Positions 63,192 through 64,000 of a DNA stretch of 64,000 nucleotides are shown piece by piece (positions within the stretch are counted from its first letter, which is position 1; each line of letters starts with the position of its first letter). Made by a program: the position numbers and the translations under genes. The DNA lies in NCBI RefSeq assembly GCF_001027745.1, contig NZ_LECU01000011.1, positions 1-64,000 on the forward strand, given 5' to 3'. This stretch comes from Pedobacter sp. BMA. Its GTDB lineage: Bacteria > Bacteroidota > Bacteroidia > Sphingobacteriales > Sphingobacteriaceae. A model generated the notes under the pieces. That model did no database searches. It saw nothing but the letters and a program-made list of their open reading frames with translations, and had not been told where the DNA came from.

Positions 63192-63944
63192 ATGTCATTA
63201 TTAGAAAATAAAGTAGCGGTTGTTTCTGGCGCAGGTTCAGGAATTGGTCGCTCCATTGCCATCACTTATGCACAGGAAGGTGCTAGAGTAGTTGTGTCCG
63301 ACATCAACGAAGAACATGCAAATGAAACCGTAAAATTGATACAGGAAAATGGAGGCGAAGCTTTCGCAGTAAAATCTGACGCCTCAAAAGCGGAAGAAAA
63401 TAAGTCGCTGGTCGAAGCAGTAGTAGCCAAATATGGCCGCCTTGACATTGCCTGTAATAATGCTGGAATTGGCGGGCCTGCAAAACTAACAGGTGATTAT
63501 GAACCTGAAGAATGGGATCGCGTGATTGCACTTAATTTAAATGGCGTTTTCTATGCCTGTAAATATCAGTTACAACAAATGGAGAAGAACGGTGGTGGTT
63601 CAATCATCAATATCGCTTCTATTCACGGACAAGTTGCTGCACCGAATAGTCCGGCTTATACCGCCTCAAAACATGCTGTAGTTGGACTTACTAAAAATAT
63701 TGCCGCCGAATATGCGCAGAAAAACATCAGGTGTAATGCTGTAGGCCCGGGTTATATTGAAACACCACTACTGAGTGCAAACCTTAGTCAGGAAATGCAA
63801 GACGCAATCGCAGCTAAAAGTCCGATCAACAGATTGGGTAAAGTGCAGGAAATTGCAGATCTGGTTGCCTTTTTAAGCTCAGATAAATCAACATTTACTA
63901 CAGGAAGTTATATCATTGCCGATGGCGGATATACTGCAATCTAG
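63192..63944 (+). CDS. SDR-family oxidoreductase
   Basis: The 250-residue protein has the Rossmann motif VSGAGSGIGRSIA near residues 11-23, CNNAGIGG, the catalytic Ser near IASIHG and YTASKHAVVGLTK with Tyr and Lys. The C-terminal GSYIIADGGYTAI is usual for classical SDRs. It reduces or oxidises a sugar, hydroxyacid or other alcohol with NAD(P). It is divergent from the GH28 gene by 228 bp, and uronate or sugar metabolism is possible but not shown. Confidence 0.92.
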   Translation: MSLLENKVAVVSGAGSGIGRSIAITYAQEGARVVVSDINEEHANETVKLIQENGGEAFAVKSDASKAEENKSLVEAVVAKYGRLDIACNNAGIGGPAKLTGDYEPEEWDRVIALNLNGVFYACKYQLQQMEKNGGGSIINIASIHGQVAAPNSPAYTASKHAVVGLTKNIAAEYAQKNIRCNAVGPGYIETPLLSANLSQEMQDAIAAKSPINRLGKVQEIADLVAFLSSDKSTFTTGSYIIADGGYTAI

Positions 63945-63963
63945 CATTAAAGATATAGAACAT

Positions 63964-64000
63964 AAAAAAAGCGCGATGAATATTTATTGCGCTTTTTTTT
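63964..64000 (+). terminator. Terminator of the SDR gene
   Basis: AAAAAAAGCGC (63964-63974) pairs with GCGCTTTTTTTT (63989-64000), ending in a long T-run at the window edge. Confidence 0.85.

Noticed and set aside
1..64000. tRNA, rRNA, insertion sequences, prophage, CRISPR or restriction genes
   Set aside because: None seen by reading. A tRNAscan-SE and Infernal run would be needed to exclude small RNAs completely.

Overview
The window comes from a Bacteroidota chromosome, most likely a Pedobacter-like member of the Sphingobacteriaceae. Evidence seen: AT-rich intergenic DNA, TAnnTTTG-type promoter elements, almost no purine-rich ribosome binding sites, a SusC/SusD pair with an ECF sigma factor and FecR anti-sigma factor, archaeal-type ProS, DUF4296 and TIGR02757 proteins, and KDEL-poor lipoproteins typical of the phylum. 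The genus is an inference. I found no rRNA, tRNA, CRISPR array, insertion sequence or prophage. Most of the window is ordinary chromosome.

Layout. 1-3386 is the N-terminal part of a large repeat-rich secreted protein that runs off the left edge. 3.9-19.7 kb holds housekeeping and envelope genes: a Crp/Fnr regulator, TIGR02757, a trans-sulfuration enzyme, proS, a Gly/Tyr/Trp-rich lipoprotein with a FadL-like porin, an 801-residue MG2-like protein, a UbiD decarboxylase, Dps, a five-LysM protein, uridine kinase and a two-subunit CoA transferase. A 53-residue Cys-rich protein at 19806 has an apparently leaderless promoter. 20-27.8 kb holds mutS2, DUF4296, an operon of PLP-homeostasis protein, acetyltransferase, aspartate kinase and methyltransferase, then a cold-shock protein and a 1-Cys peroxiredoxin.

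27.9-31.3 kb is the most interesting stretch. A sigma-70 family factor is followed by a protein that looks like an anti-sigma domain, a membrane helix and an intact trypsin-like protease in one chain. Divergent from it lies a tandem array of four near-identical small lipoproteins. I read the bipartite element GGGTTAC(C/T)-N13/14-(C/T)GTATTAA five times: twice facing the sigma gene, and once (with one variant copy) before each of lipoproteins 1-3. Lipoprotein 4 lacks it. This looks like a self-contained, autoregulated envelope regulon.

31.3-39.9 kb carries purB, nfu, an inositol monophosphatase, lgt, mtaB, ubiX, a candidate 68-nt RNA, a second Crp/Fnr paralogue and an OmpA-like lipoprotein. 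39.9-48.1 kb is sugar metabolism: a GH127-type enzyme, an RRM protein, and a galT-galK-sodium symporter operon divergent from a Nudix-type regulator with degenerate catalytic residues; an 18-of-19 palindrome lies between them. 48.2-51.5 kb is pta-ackA. 51.6-63 kb holds a Gfo/Idh/MocA oxidoreductase and a SusC/SusD locus with thioredoxin-fold protein, FecR, ECF sigma and a GH28 pectinase-type enzyme, followed by an SDR dehydrogenase and a terminator at the right edge.
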